Below, one piece after another: positions 9,375-18,014 of a DNA stretch of 32,175 nucleotides (position 1 is its first letter; each line of letters starts with the position of its first letter). Location: contig SLBD01000187.1 in NCBI GenBank assembly GCA_007126515.1, forward strand, positions 1 to 32,175. The letters run 5' to 3'. A program made the position numbers and the translations under genes. Origin of the DNA: Kiritimatiellia bacterium (GTDB taxonomy: Bacteria; Verrucomicrobiota; Kiritimatiellia; SLAD01). Below the pieces are notes generated by a model, which was not told the DNA's origin, ran no database searches, and saw only the letters and a list, made by a program, of their open reading frames with translations.

Positions 9375-9496
9375 GTGGGGCCTCCGGTTTCAGGAATGGA
9401 TTGATAGCCTTTGTACTCGGATTCGCATGTCAATCCGGACACATCGCGCATGATGCCGCTGCACATCAGGGTTCCGTATGCGAAGAGGTTGTTCAT
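9362..9496 (-). pseudogene. Truncated gamma-glutamylcyclotransferase (AIG2/GGCT-like) remnant
   Basis: 44-codon frame MNNLFAYGTLMCSGIMRDVSGLTCESEYKGYQSIPETGGPTCKL*. N-terminus carries the GGCT hallmark xFAYGTLM, then stops and overlaps the start of the downstream nucleotidyltransferase by 13 bp. Not in the supplied ORF track. Confidence 0.65.
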
Positions 9497-9508
9497 CGCA
9501 GAGGCCGA

Positions 9509-10102
9509 CTACAGATTTCGCCAGATACCGCGGCGCTGTCGTTGCGCTTCCGCTTGGAAAGCTTTATAGGCTTCCTCGCGGGGGTGGGGGGCATCATAGA
9601 CAAATGCGTTGCCGCCCAGCAGGAGGCGTTCACCAATGTCCGTGCCCTGTAATTCAACGTAGCAGAGGAGCCGCCCAAACGCATCCCGAAGGACTTGGCC
9701 TTCTTCAGGGAATATCAAGTTCACCTGTCGATTGAGCAGCCACATTTCTACCGTCCGAGTGGCGACATCGCCGTAGGCCAGCAGGAACTCAGGATCCATG
9801 CTCAAGTATTCCGCTTGAGCGCGTAAGCCCCTCGTGCGGCGTGTTTCGGGGGCATCAATGCCGAGGATACGGACACGCTCTTCGTTACCCTGCCACTGAA
9901 CAACAATCGTATCGCCATCAATGACGCGTGTGCACAGGGCCAATGACCAGCTGTCTTCATCTGTGTACGGTTGAATGGCCGGACGTCCGATCTTGACTCC
10001 AAGAATCAGACCGCCAACAAAGAGAATCAGACACAGAAGAGTCCAGATGGTATGCACCCGGACTGCATGCGACTGTCCTAATTTATATAGCCATGTTCCC
10101 AC
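9509..10102 (-). CDS. Thermonuclease-family (SNase-like) protein, membrane-anchored
   Basis: GTG start; N-terminal TM (VHTIWTLLCLILFVGGLILGV), then CTRVIDGDTIVVQWQGNEERVRILGIDAPETRRT...DAFGRLLCYVEL...ERLLLGGNAFVY, SNase-like core. Confidence 0.93.
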   Translation of the reverse strand: MGTWLYKLGQSHAVRVHTIWTLLCLILFVGGLILGVKIGRPAIQPYTDEDSWSLALCTRVIDGDTIVVQWQGNEERVRILGIDAPETRRTRGLRAQAEYLSMDPEFLLAYGDVATRTVEMWLLNRQVNLIFPEEGQVLRDAFGRLLCYVELQGTDIGERLLLGGNAFVYDAPHPREEAYKAFQAEAQRQRRGIWRNL

Positions 10103-10174
10103 TCACACCTCGACAACAACAGGTAAGTTGCTAGTATCTGCACAGATGCCAACGATATTACAAGGAGAGCCCCC

Positions 10175-11209
10175 GTGCCAAGTCCGATTCACTGTACCTC
10201 CAGTCAACTCGATTTGCTAAAGAGACCGCGGCGCAATCGGCGGACGGAAGCAACGCGGGCTTTAGTACAGGAGACGCATGTTTCCGTTGATGATTTGATT
10301 CAACCTTTGTTTGTAGTGGATGGAGAGGGACCGGTTGAATCGGTTCAGAGTATGCCCGGCGTGATGCGTTATCCAATCCCGGCATTGCTCAATCGCTGCA
10401 ATGAAATCATCGAGCTCGGTATTCGTGCGGTGGCCTTGTTTCCGAATTTCGGCCCCGGGTGCAAAGATGAGGTCGGTTCTCACGCGTTGGTGCCGGACCA
10501 ACTGCTCTTGAGGGCAGTTCGTGCCGTAAAAGAGGCGTTCCCGGATCTCTTGGTGATTACGGATGTGGCTCTGGATCCATATACTTCGCATGGCCATGAC
10601 GGTGTCTTGTCAGCCGATGGGCGCTCGGTGGATAATGATGCGAGCGTAGAGAAGCTGGCCCAGTTGGCGGTGCTGGAAGCGGAAGCGGGTGCGGACTGGG
10701 TTGCTCCGTCCGACATGATGGATGGTCGGGTCCTGGCCATTCGACGAGCGTTGGATGAGGCGGGATACACGGAAACGGCAATCCTTTCGTATGCCGCCAA
10801 GTTTGCATCCTCTTTTTATGGCCCGTTCCGGGAGGCTGTAGGCAGCCTGCAGGCAGCGGGGACAGCCCATCTCGACAAGCGCACCTACCAGATGAATTCG
10901 GCTAATCCGCGTGAAGCGTTGCGCGATGCGTTGCTGGATGAGGAAGAAGGGGCCGACCTGTTGATGGTCAAGCCTGCGGGGCCGTATTTGGATATCCTCT
11001 ATCAGCTCCGCCAACAGACGCGGTTGCCTGTGGCGGCTTATCAGGTTTCCGGAGAATATGCGCAGATTCACGCTGCGGCGCAGATGGGGTGGCTGGACCT
11101 CAAGAAGACTCGGGATGAAACGTTATTGTCGATCAAACGAGCGGGTGCGGATACGATTCTCACCTATTTCGCTGCGGATTGGGCTGCCGATGCCATTGCC
11201 CGTACCTAG
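10175..11209 (+). CDS. hemB: Delta-aminolevulinic acid dehydratase (porphobilinogen synthase), Mg-type
   Basis: GTG start with SD AAGGAGAG. RPRRNRRTEATRALVQET, DVALDPYTSHGHDGVL, GADWVAPSDMMDGRV, KPAGPYLDIL, YQVSGEYAQIHAAAQMGW. Confidence 0.98.
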   Translation: MPSPIHCTSSQLDLLKRPRRNRRTEATRALVQETHVSVDDLIQPLFVVDGEGPVESVQSMPGVMRYPIPALLNRCNEIIELGIRAVALFPNFGPGCKDEVGSHALVPDQLLLRAVRAVKEAFPDLLVITDVALDPYTSHGHDGVLSADGRSVDNDASVEKLAQLAVLEAEAGADWVAPSDMMDGRVLAIRRALDEAGYTETAILSYAAKFASSFYGPFREAVGSLQAAGTAHLDKRTYQMNSANPREALRDALLDEEEGADLLMVKPAGPYLDILYQLRQQTRLPVAAYQVSGEYAQIHAAAQMGWLDLKKTRDETLLSIKRAGADTILTYFAADWAADAIART

Positions 11210-11927
11210 AGTTGCCAAGTTGGCAGGGGCTGCGGCGTTGGACTTGCTGTTCCCGCGTCAGTGTCATGGATGCGGCGCGAAGCCTGAGGAGGAACGGTTT
11301 CTCTGTTGGGAGTGCCGGGCGGATGCCGACTTTATTGGAGCACCTTATTGCTCGCAGTGCGGGGATCCGGTTCCTGGACACATCGATCACGAGTATCTGT
11401 GTTCATTTTGTTCACGGCACAAGCCTGCATTCGATCTGGCTCGCTCGGCTGTCCGCTATCGAGGTCTCGTGGGCGAAGCGATTCGAAATATTAAATATGG
11501 TTGTGCGACTTGGTTGATTCCTGACTTGGTGGACTTGCTGGAAGCCTGTATGGCGACCCATTACGACTTGTTGCCTGTAGATGCCGTCTGTTACGTTCCG
11601 TTATATCCTGTTCGGGAACGAGCGAGGGGATTCAATCAAGCTCAGTGGTTGGCGACCGAATTGGTGGCGCGGCGGAAACTGCCGCGGCCGCGCCCATTCT
11701 TGCGACGCATCAAGGATACGGGAACGCAAACACGTTTGACAGCCTCTCAGCGGATGGCTAACGTTACGGGAGTGTTTGAGGTAAATCGATCTCACGCGAT
11801 AAGAGGGCAGCGACTGTTGTTGGTTGATGATGTAATGACGACCGGGGCAACCGTGAATGAATGTGCTCGAGTGTTGAAGCGGGCCGGCGCAGCCAGTGTT
11901 CACGTGATTACAGTTGCGCGGGGATAA
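11190..11927 (+). CDS. comF: ComF-family phosphoribosyltransferase-like protein
   Basis: Start at 11190 (MPLPVPRVAKLAGAAALDLLFPRQCHGCG); zinc-finger CHGCG...CWEC...CSQCGDPV...CSFC; ERARGFNQAQWLA; PRPP-binding motif LLLVDDVMTTGATVNECA. Overlaps the hemB 3' end by 20 bp. Confidence 0.93.
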   Translation: MPLPVPRVAKLAGAAALDLLFPRQCHGCGAKPEEERFLCWECRADADFIGAPYCSQCGDPVPGHIDHEYLCSFCSRHKPAFDLARSAVRYRGLVGEAIRNIKYGCATWLIPDLVDLLEACMATHYDLLPVDAVCYVPLYPVRERARGFNQAQWLATELVARRKLPRPRPFLRRIKDTGTQTRLTASQRMANVTGVFEVNRSHAIRGQRLLLVDDVMTTGATVNECARVLKRAGAASVHVITVARG

Positions 11928-11982
11928 AAAAGAAAATTTGTCGGCGGACTTGGTTCGAGATCGGGAATCAGGAGTTTTTGAG

Positions 11983-12843
11983 ATGCCATTATTTAGACGA
12001 AAGAATTACGCGACAGTCAAAGTCCGGAAGCGGGAGATCCCGGACGGTCTGTGGCTGAAGTGTCCATCCTGCAATGAGATTATCTTTAAGCAGGAGCTGG
12101 AAGCGAATAGTAAGGTCTGCCCCAAGTGCGGGTTCCACTTCCAGATGAATCGCATCGAACGCCGCGATCTCCTGATTGAGCCGGGGACGTTTGAGGAATG
12201 GGATGAAGAGCTCTTCAGCGTCGATACGTTGAATTTTACGGGGGTTGCTTCGTACGAGTCGAAACTCTCCGGCAACATGAAGAAAACCGGGTATCGTGAC
12301 GCAATCCTAACAGGGCGAGGGCGTATGGGGCACCTGGACGTTGCTCTGGGGATCATGGATTTCAGTTTTCTTGGTGCCAGCATGGGGGCCGTGGTCGGAG
12401 AGCGGATCACGCGCGTGATCGAAAAGGGGACCGAACAGAGGTTACCGGTGATTGTCAGTTGTGCTTCTGGTGGGGCCCGGATGTATGAAGGTCTATATAG
12501 TCTCATGCAAATGGCCAAAACCAGCGCGGCCTTGGCACGACATGCCGAAGCCGGATTGCCCTATATCGCTTTGTTGACGCATCCGACGATGGCCGGGGTC
12601 ATGGCCAGTTTTGCTACGTTGGGCGATGTGATCATTGCTGAGCCAGGGGCATTGATCGGTTTTGCGGGTCCCCGTGTCATTAAAGAAACCACACAGCAGG
12701 ATTTGCCACCCGGCTTTCAAAAATCGGAATTCCTGCTGGATCATGGTTTGGTTGATCAAGTTGTGCATCGTCTGCAGTTGAAGCAGACGCTCATCCAACT
12801 GATCGATTACATGTCGGTTCGACCCGCTGTTGTCGGGGAATAA
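11983..12843 (+). CDS. accD: Acetyl-CoA carboxylase carboxyltransferase subunit beta
   Basis: ORF 11914..12843; MPLFRRKNY start at 11983. KCPSCNEIIFKQEL...VCPKCGFHF zinc ribbon; SCASGGARMYEGLYSLMQMAKTSAAL; PTMAGVMASFATLGDVIIAEPGALIGFAGPRVIKETT. Confidence 0.98.
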   Translation: MPLFRRKNYATVKVRKREIPDGLWLKCPSCNEIIFKQELEANSKVCPKCGFHFQMNRIERRDLLIEPGTFEEWDEELFSVDTLNFTGVASYESKLSGNMKKTGYRDAILTGRGRMGHLDVALGIMDFSFLGASMGAVVGERITRVIEKGTEQRLPVIVSCASGGARMYEGLYSLMQMAKTSAALARHAEAGLPYIALLTHPTMAGVMASFATLGDVIIAEPGALIGFAGPRVIKETTQQDLPPGFQKSEFLLDHGLVDQVVHRLQLKQTLIQLIDYMSVRPAVVGE

Positions 12844-12849
12844 CTGCAC

Positions 12850-14262
12850 GTGAGCCAAAACTGTACCGCTGCGTTGTCGGCCGCGCTGGATCGATTATTT
12901 TCCCGAACGGCGCATGGAATCCGTCCTGGACTCGATATCATCTCTGCTTTGCTGGCTGAACTTGGTCATCCGGAACAGAAGATTCCTTGCATTCATGTTG
13001 CTGGAACAAATGGCAAGGGATCGGTGTGTGCCATGCTTCATTCCGTCTTGTTAGCCGCAGGCTATCGCTCTGCCTGTTATACCTCGCCGCATTTGCTGCG
13101 CTTCCACGAACGCTTTCAGATGGGCAGCGAGCCTGTTGGAGATGACGATCTGGCCCAGTGGCTCGACCGCGTTGAAGAGACTGCGGCAACGCTGACCGAA
13201 CGGGATGGCTTGCGACCTGCGACGTTCTTTGAATGTGCCACGGCGATGGCGTATGGGCTGTTTCAACAACACAGAGTTGAGTGGGCGATACTGGAAACAG
13301 GGCTGGGAGGTCGATGGGATGCAACCAATACAGGGCGCACGGCCTTGTCAGTGATTACTCGGATTGATATGGATCACATGAACTTTCTTGGCGATCGACT
13401 GGTGGACATCGCTCATGAAAAGGCTGGCATCATCAAGCCATGTATTCCAGTCGTGTCAGGACCACAGCACCCAGAGGTTGCCGAGGTGCTTGAACAAACG
13501 GCTCGCGACCAAAAAGCGCCGATGATTTGGGCCGATCAAGTCGCGCGCTTGGATCGTGTGCAACAGCATTGGGAGGGGCAAAAAATTCGGATTGATACAG
13601 ATCAGCGAAGCTGTGGAACGTGCCTGCTGCCGCTGACTGGAAAACATCAACTGGAAAATGCAGCGATTGCTGTCGCCGCGTTGGAGACGATGGAGGCGAT
13701 AGGGTACATCCAGCTGAATGAAGAGGCGATTCGAGAGGGACTCTCTGCGACACGCTGGCCCGCCCGATGCCAATGCATTGCTGATGATCCCGTGACCATC
13801 GTAGATGTGGCGCACAACCCAGATGGAGCCCGTGCCTTGATTCATGCCTTAAATGAATTGGGTGGGAAAAAGATTCCGGTGGGGTTTGTAACGGGCTTCT
13901 TGGCGGACAAGGATGTATCGGGCTGTATTCGGGCCTTGGCCCCGCGTGCGTCTCATTTCTGGGCTGTTGGCATTCACAATCATCGGGCCATGCCCGCACC
14001 CCAATTGGCCGAATTGATCGCGTCGACAGGAAGGCCGGTCGTGGTCGCTGATCTAGGGGAGGCGTTGGATGCAGCTCGAGCATGGGCAAAGGCCAATGGT
14101 GGCTTGGTCTGCATTGCTGGGTCACTGTACCTGGCGGGTGAAGTATTGGAAATTCTGGAGCGTTCCGGTAGTCTGCCGACGATTGATGATTCTATTGTGA
14201 GCGGGAAGCGGCTCGGCGGGTCGCCTCGCCCTACCCACAGCAAACACACCCAAGGAAGGTAG
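12850..14262 (+). CDS. folC: Bifunctional folylpolyglutamate synthase/dihydrofolate synthase
   Basis: GTG start; KIPCIHVAGTNGKGSVCAMLHSVLLAAGYRSACYTSPHLLRFHERFQ, ILETGLGGRWDATN, IDMDHMNFLGDRLVDIAHEKAGIIK, VDVAHNPDGARAL, CIAGSLYLAGEVL. Last ~17 residues fall in a repeat element. Confidence 0.97.
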   Translation: MSQNCTAALSAALDRLFSRTAHGIRPGLDIISALLAELGHPEQKIPCIHVAGTNGKGSVCAMLHSVLLAAGYRSACYTSPHLLRFHERFQMGSEPVGDDDLAQWLDRVEETAATLTERDGLRPATFFECATAMAYGLFQQHRVEWAILETGLGGRWDATNTGRTALSVITRIDMDHMNFLGDRLVDIAHEKAGIIKPCIPVVSGPQHPEVAEVLEQTARDQKAPMIWADQVARLDRVQQHWEGQKIRIDTDQRSCGTCLLPLTGKHQLENAAIAVAALETMEAIGYIQLNEEAIREGLSATRWPARCQCIADDPVTIVDVAHNPDGARALIHALNELGGKKIPVGFVTGFLADKDVSGCIRALAPRASHFWAVGIHNHRAMPAPQLAELIASTGRPVVVADLGEALDAARAWAKANGGLVCIAGSLYLAGEVLEILERSGSLPTIDDSIVSGKRLGGSPRPTHSKHTQGR

Positions 14263-14283
14263 GGCGAGCTCACCGAGCGAGCC
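14210..14283. repeat. Family-2 bipartite palindromic repeat, copy 2 (opposite orientation to copy 1)
   Basis: Arms GGCTCGGCGGGTCGCCTCGCCCTACC (14210-14235) and GGTAGGGCGAGCTCACCGAGCGAGCC (14258-14283); 20/26 positions complementary, 22 nt loop. The folC stop TAG (14260-14262) lies inside the right arm. Confidence 0.88.
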
Positions 14284-14318
14284 GTTTGTAATCCAAATTA
14301 CTTCAGAGAAACCGACGA

Positions 14319-15458
14319 ATGGCCGACAAGCACCATAGCAAGAATCCCAATCGGCACTTTCACGTCGCAGTCGCATGTGGAGGAACCGGTGGCCATGTCA
14401 TGCCTGGACTCGCCACTGCCCAGGCCTTGCAGCAACGGGGCCACACCGTCACACTATGGTTGACTGGGAAACCGGTTGAGGATCAATCGATTGCCGACTG
14501 GTCGGGTGGCATCATCCGGGTTCCGGCTCGCGGTTTCCCAACGCGCCCTTCGCCGTCAGGTTTGATGGCTGCTTGGAAATTGCATCGGGCGGTGAATGTG
14601 TGCCGTCAGAAGATGCTGGAATCGTCGCCGGACGTGTTGTTGGCGATGGGCAGTTATGCGTCGGCAGGCCCCGTGATGGCCGCACGGAAGATTGGCATTC
14701 CCTATGTCTTGCATGAAGCCAATGTTTTGCCCGGTCGGGCCATTCGGTTCTTGGCTCGACGCGCTGCCACTGTGGCGTGCCACTTTGATGCCAGCCGCTA
14801 CTATTTACCCCGCCGTTGCACGATCAAGGTCACGGGTATGCCATTACGTTCCTCGTTGACGATGCCCGCACCCGAACCGCTGGCACATCACTTCCCGGGT
14901 GCCGCCCGGACAATATTAATTATGGGGGGCAGCCGCGGCGCCCGAGCCTTGAACGAGTCGGCGACGGAAGCGATAGGCAATCTGGCCGCTCGCGGCTTTT
15001 CGGTGCGTGTATTGCACCTGACGGGGAGTGAAGATGTCGAATGGGTACGCGAGCGGTATGCTGATGCGGCTGTTCCTGCATGGGTCGAACCGTTTCATAA
15101 TCAGATGCAAGAATTATATGCGCTGGCGGACATGGCGATCTGTCGGGCGGGGGCCTCAACCTGTGCCGAGTTAGCGCATTTTGGCGTGCCTGCGTTAATG
15201 GTGCCGTATCCGTATGCGGCCAATGATCATCAAACGGTGAATGCGAGGGTGCTCGAGAAACAGGGGGCCGCGGATGTAGTGGCGGAATCCAGCCTGAGCG
15301 TGCCTTGGCTGGTCGATTATTTAGAAGAGATGATTCAGAACCCCGAGCGTCTGGATCGGATGCGGACAGCTTTGCGCGATGCGTTGCCATCTGACGGAGC
15401 CAATGCGCTTGCTGATCTTGTTTTGTCCGTCGCCACCGCAAGGGAGTTGGACGAGTGA
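14319..15458 (+). CDS. murG: UDP-N-acetylglucosamine--N-acetylmuramyl-(pentapeptide) pyrophosphoryl-undecaprenol GlcNAc transferase
   Basis: VAVACGGTGGHVMPGLATAQAL, LLAMGSYASAGPVMAARKIGIPYVLHEANVLPGRA, ILIMGGSRGARALNE, AICRAGASTCAELAHFGVPALMVPYPYAANDHQ. Confidence 0.97.
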   Translation: MADKHHSKNPNRHFHVAVACGGTGGHVMPGLATAQALQQRGHTVTLWLTGKPVEDQSIADWSGGIIRVPARGFPTRPSPSGLMAAWKLHRAVNVCRQKMLESSPDVLLAMGSYASAGPVMAARKIGIPYVLHEANVLPGRAIRFLARRAATVACHFDASRYYLPRRCTIKVTGMPLRSSLTMPAPEPLAHHFPGAARTILIMGGSRGARALNESATEAIGNLAARGFSVRVLHLTGSEDVEWVRERYADAAVPAWVEPFHNQMQELYALADMAICRAGASTCAELAHFGVPALMVPYPYAANDHQTVNARVLEKQGAADVVAESSLSVPWLVDYLEEMIQNPERLDRMRTALRDALPSDGANALADLVLSVATARELDE

Positions 15459-16867
15459 GTCGTTCTGTGACTCGTACCTTGGTAGATTGCCTGGCCCAAC
15501 CGAGTCGGACTCGCGTTCATTGCATGGGCATCGGGGGCGTGGGTATGGCTGGCTTGGCGGCCTTGTTAAGTCACCGCGGCTTCGCGGTCGATGGCTGTGA
15601 TCTAGGGAAAAATCCATTGACTGATCGGTTGGAGAAAATGGGGATTCCTGTCGCCCATGAACATAGTGTTGGTCACCTTGACCCGGCCCCCGATTTGATT
15701 GTTCGCAGTACGGCTGTACCGGAATCGCATCCAGAACTCGTTGCGGCGCGCCGACTCGGAATCCCTGTCTGGAGGCGAGGGGAAGTCTTTCCCGCATTGC
15801 TGCGAGATCTCCGCACCGTTGCCATCAGCGGCACCCATGGGAAGACGACCTCAACTGCAATGACTGCTCACGCGTTACGCTGTGCAGTCTTGAATCCCGG
15901 TTTTTTTGTGGGCGGCGAATGGGAAGAGTCCGGTCTGGTGTTTCAGCCGGGTGATGGATCTGTGACGGTGGTTGAAGCCGATGAGAGCGATGGCACCTTG
16001 GCGAATTATCATCCTGATATATCCGTGATCACGGGAATCGATTTCGATCACATGGAACATTTCCGGGATGCGAGTGAATTCGAATCTGTGTTCGAGCAAT
16101 TCGTGCGTCAGACCCAGGATCAGGTCATCTATTGTATGGATGACACGCGTGTTCATCGTCTGGTTTGTGCATCGGGTTGTCCGTCCATTCCCTATGGATG
16201 TAGTGATGCATGTCAGATGCGGGCAACGGATCTGCAACCGTTCCAAGACGATCTCGGACGATTTGGCACACAAGCTCGGATATTTTGGCACGGCGAAGAG
16301 ATTGGCCGATTGCGGTTACCTCTTCCCGGCCGCCACAACATCGTTAATGCGTTGGCGGCGCTGAGCGTGTCGCATGTAATTGGGCAAGATCTGCATGAGT
16401 CCGTTCGGAGACTCGAGTCATTTCAGCCGGTGCGAAGAAGGCTGGATCGGGTGGGGGAAGTGAATGGGGCACTCGTGTATAGCGACTATGCCCATCATCC
16501 GACTGAGATCCGTTGTTTAGTTGAGGCTGTCCGCTCAATGACACGTGGACGGATCGTCGCAGTCTTTCAACCACACCGCTACACTCGGACGCGTATGTTG
16601 GGAGCCGAATTCCCCGCTGCATTTAAAGGAGTGGATCAGGTGGTGCTAGCCCCCGTGTATGCCGCTTCCGAAGAGCCGCTGGAGGGGGGAACGACAGACG
16701 ATCTCGCCGAACATTTTGCGGCGGTCCAGTGTGTGCCGTACACAGTGACATCGGATTTGGATGAAGCATGGCAATATGCTGTAGAAGATGTTCGGGCAGG
16801 AGATATTCTGCTTTTGGTTGGAGCGGGTGACATTGATCGCCTCGGCGCGAGCTGCTCAAGGAAGTAA
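15455..16867 (+). CDS. murC: UDP-N-acetylmuramate--L-alanine ligase
   Basis: GTG start overlapping the murG stop by 4 bp; VHCMGIGGVGMAGLAALL, TVAISGTHGKTTSTAMTAHAL, VVEADESDGTLANYHPDISVITGIDFDHMEHF, PLPGRHNIVNALAAL, YSDYAHHPTEI, VFQPHRYTRTRM. Confidence 0.98.
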   Translation: MSRSVTRTLVDCLAQPSRTRVHCMGIGGVGMAGLAALLSHRGFAVDGCDLGKNPLTDRLEKMGIPVAHEHSVGHLDPAPDLIVRSTAVPESHPELVAARRLGIPVWRRGEVFPALLRDLRTVAISGTHGKTTSTAMTAHALRCAVLNPGFFVGGEWEESGLVFQPGDGSVTVVEADESDGTLANYHPDISVITGIDFDHMEHFRDASEFESVFEQFVRQTQDQVIYCMDDTRVHRLVCASGCPSIPYGCSDACQMRATDLQPFQDDLGRFGTQARIFWHGEEIGRLRLPLPGRHNIVNALAALSVSHVIGQDLHESVRRLESFQPVRRRLDRVGEVNGALVYSDYAHHPTEIRCLVEAVRSMTRGRIVAVFQPHRYTRTRMLGAEFPAAFKGVDQVVLAPVYAASEEPLEGGTTDDLAEHFAAVQCVPYTVTSDLDEAWQYAVEDVRAGDILLLVGAGDIDRLGASCSRK

Positions 16868-16871
16868 AACT

Positions 16872-18014
16872 TCACGGAGCCATTTCGTCCCATGTCGAGG
16901 GCATGCGGCGATGGGGCCATTTCCCCTTGACCGTGCCTTGCTGCAGCAGAATCAAACCTGGGTTGGATCGAATCATCGTCTTTAAAGCGCGCTCGTCCGT
17001 TTGATAGAAAGGAAACGTGAGCAGATGCTCTGTGGCGAAAGCATGAATCTCTTCAAAGGGACTACTAGTCAAGGCGATGAGTGAAATGCCATTTTCCGCA
17101 GCCGATGCCGCTAGCGGTTCCACCTCCTCAACAACCACCGATGCACGTGTGGCTTGCAAGTCATCGATGACAACAATCAGTAATACATCATGATCGGCAA
17201 TATAGAATGTTGTGTAGTCTTCGCCCCATTCGTCGTGGATTGAGAAATTCTCGATTTGGGCAGGAATGCCCGGGGCAACCACATCCGTACGCCGGTCAAC
17301 AAAACGCCAGTAGTCCGGATCAGGAACACCTTCGCTCGCCAATTCTTTTTCCGTGATTGCTTTCGTTTCTCCCGTTTCTTTGTGCTGATAAGTGAAGCTG
17401 TGCTGAACGACCGGCGGCGTGCCTGTTTCCACTAAGGTGGGAATGTGATTCCCAATCCGCCAAGGGCGGAAATCAATCACGGGAAGATATAGCAGGGCAT
17501 AAACAGAGAGTCCGAGGATAAAAACGGTCGAGCTGCCCAGCCCGAACACTGCTCGTCTGCGGGGCTTTGCAACAGGTCGCTGGCGGGCATTTCGATAAAC
17601 AACAATCGCTGCAGCCAACAAGCCCAGGTTCTTAAAAAACGTCTGCCAGTTGCTGATGATCCAGGCATCGCCAAAACACCCGCAATGAGGGACTGGATTT
17701 GCAATGGCAATGTACAAAGTGAGCGGAGTAAAGAAAATCATCATACCCAGTCCCAGTGCTGAACTTATCCGGCGCACCCATCCAAAGAGGATCGCACAGC
17801 CAATCACAAATTCACTGGTATTGAGCAGGATGGCCAGCGGCAAAGCAAAATGATTTAGCTGCTCGAGGCCCGCGACAGCGAAGTAATCCTGAATTTTATA
17901 AGCGGTGCCGAGAGGATCTACGGCTTTTACGAAACCGCTGATCGCCAACAAGCTGCCCAAAACGGTGCGGGACAAGGCAACCGCCGGCGACTGGAGCTGT
18001 CTCTGCCATCTCAT
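16872..18014 (-). CDS. DoxX/MauE-like membrane protein with C-terminal thioredoxin-like domain (BT_3928-like)
   Basis: 380 aa; RTVLGSLLAISGFVKAVDPLGTAYKIQDYFAVAGL, LPLAILLNTSEFVIGCAILFG, NPVPHCGCFGDAWIISNWQTFFKN. C-terminal soluble domain has thioredoxin-like secondary structure without a CxxC. Confidence 0.75.
   Translation of the reverse strand: MRWQRQLQSPAVALSRTVLGSLLAISGFVKAVDPLGTAYKIQDYFAVAGLEQLNHFALPLAILLNTSEFVIGCAILFGWVRRISSALGLGMMIFFTPLTLYIAIANPVPHCGCFGDAWIISNWQTFFKNLGLLAAAIVVYRNARQRPVAKPRRRAVFGLGSSTVFILGLSVYALLYLPVIDFRPWRIGNHIPTLVETGTPPVVQHSFTYQHKETGETKAITEKELASEGVPDPDYWRFVDRRTDVVAPGIPAQIENFSIHDEWGEDYTTFYIADHDVLLIVVIDDLQATRASVVVEEVEPLAASAAENGISLIALTSSPFEEIHAFATEHLLTFPFYQTDERALKTMIRSNPGLILLQQGTVKGKWPHRRMPSTWDEMAP

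Noticed and set aside
11058-11189. N-terminal extension of the ComF ORF
   Set aside because: Lies fully inside hemB in another frame; ATG at 11190 gives the expected ComF N-terminus.
13433-14125. 230 aa minus-strand ORF opposite folC
   Set aside because: Antisense to a clear folC frame; Pro/Ser/Arg/His-rich composition typical of spurious antisense ORFs.
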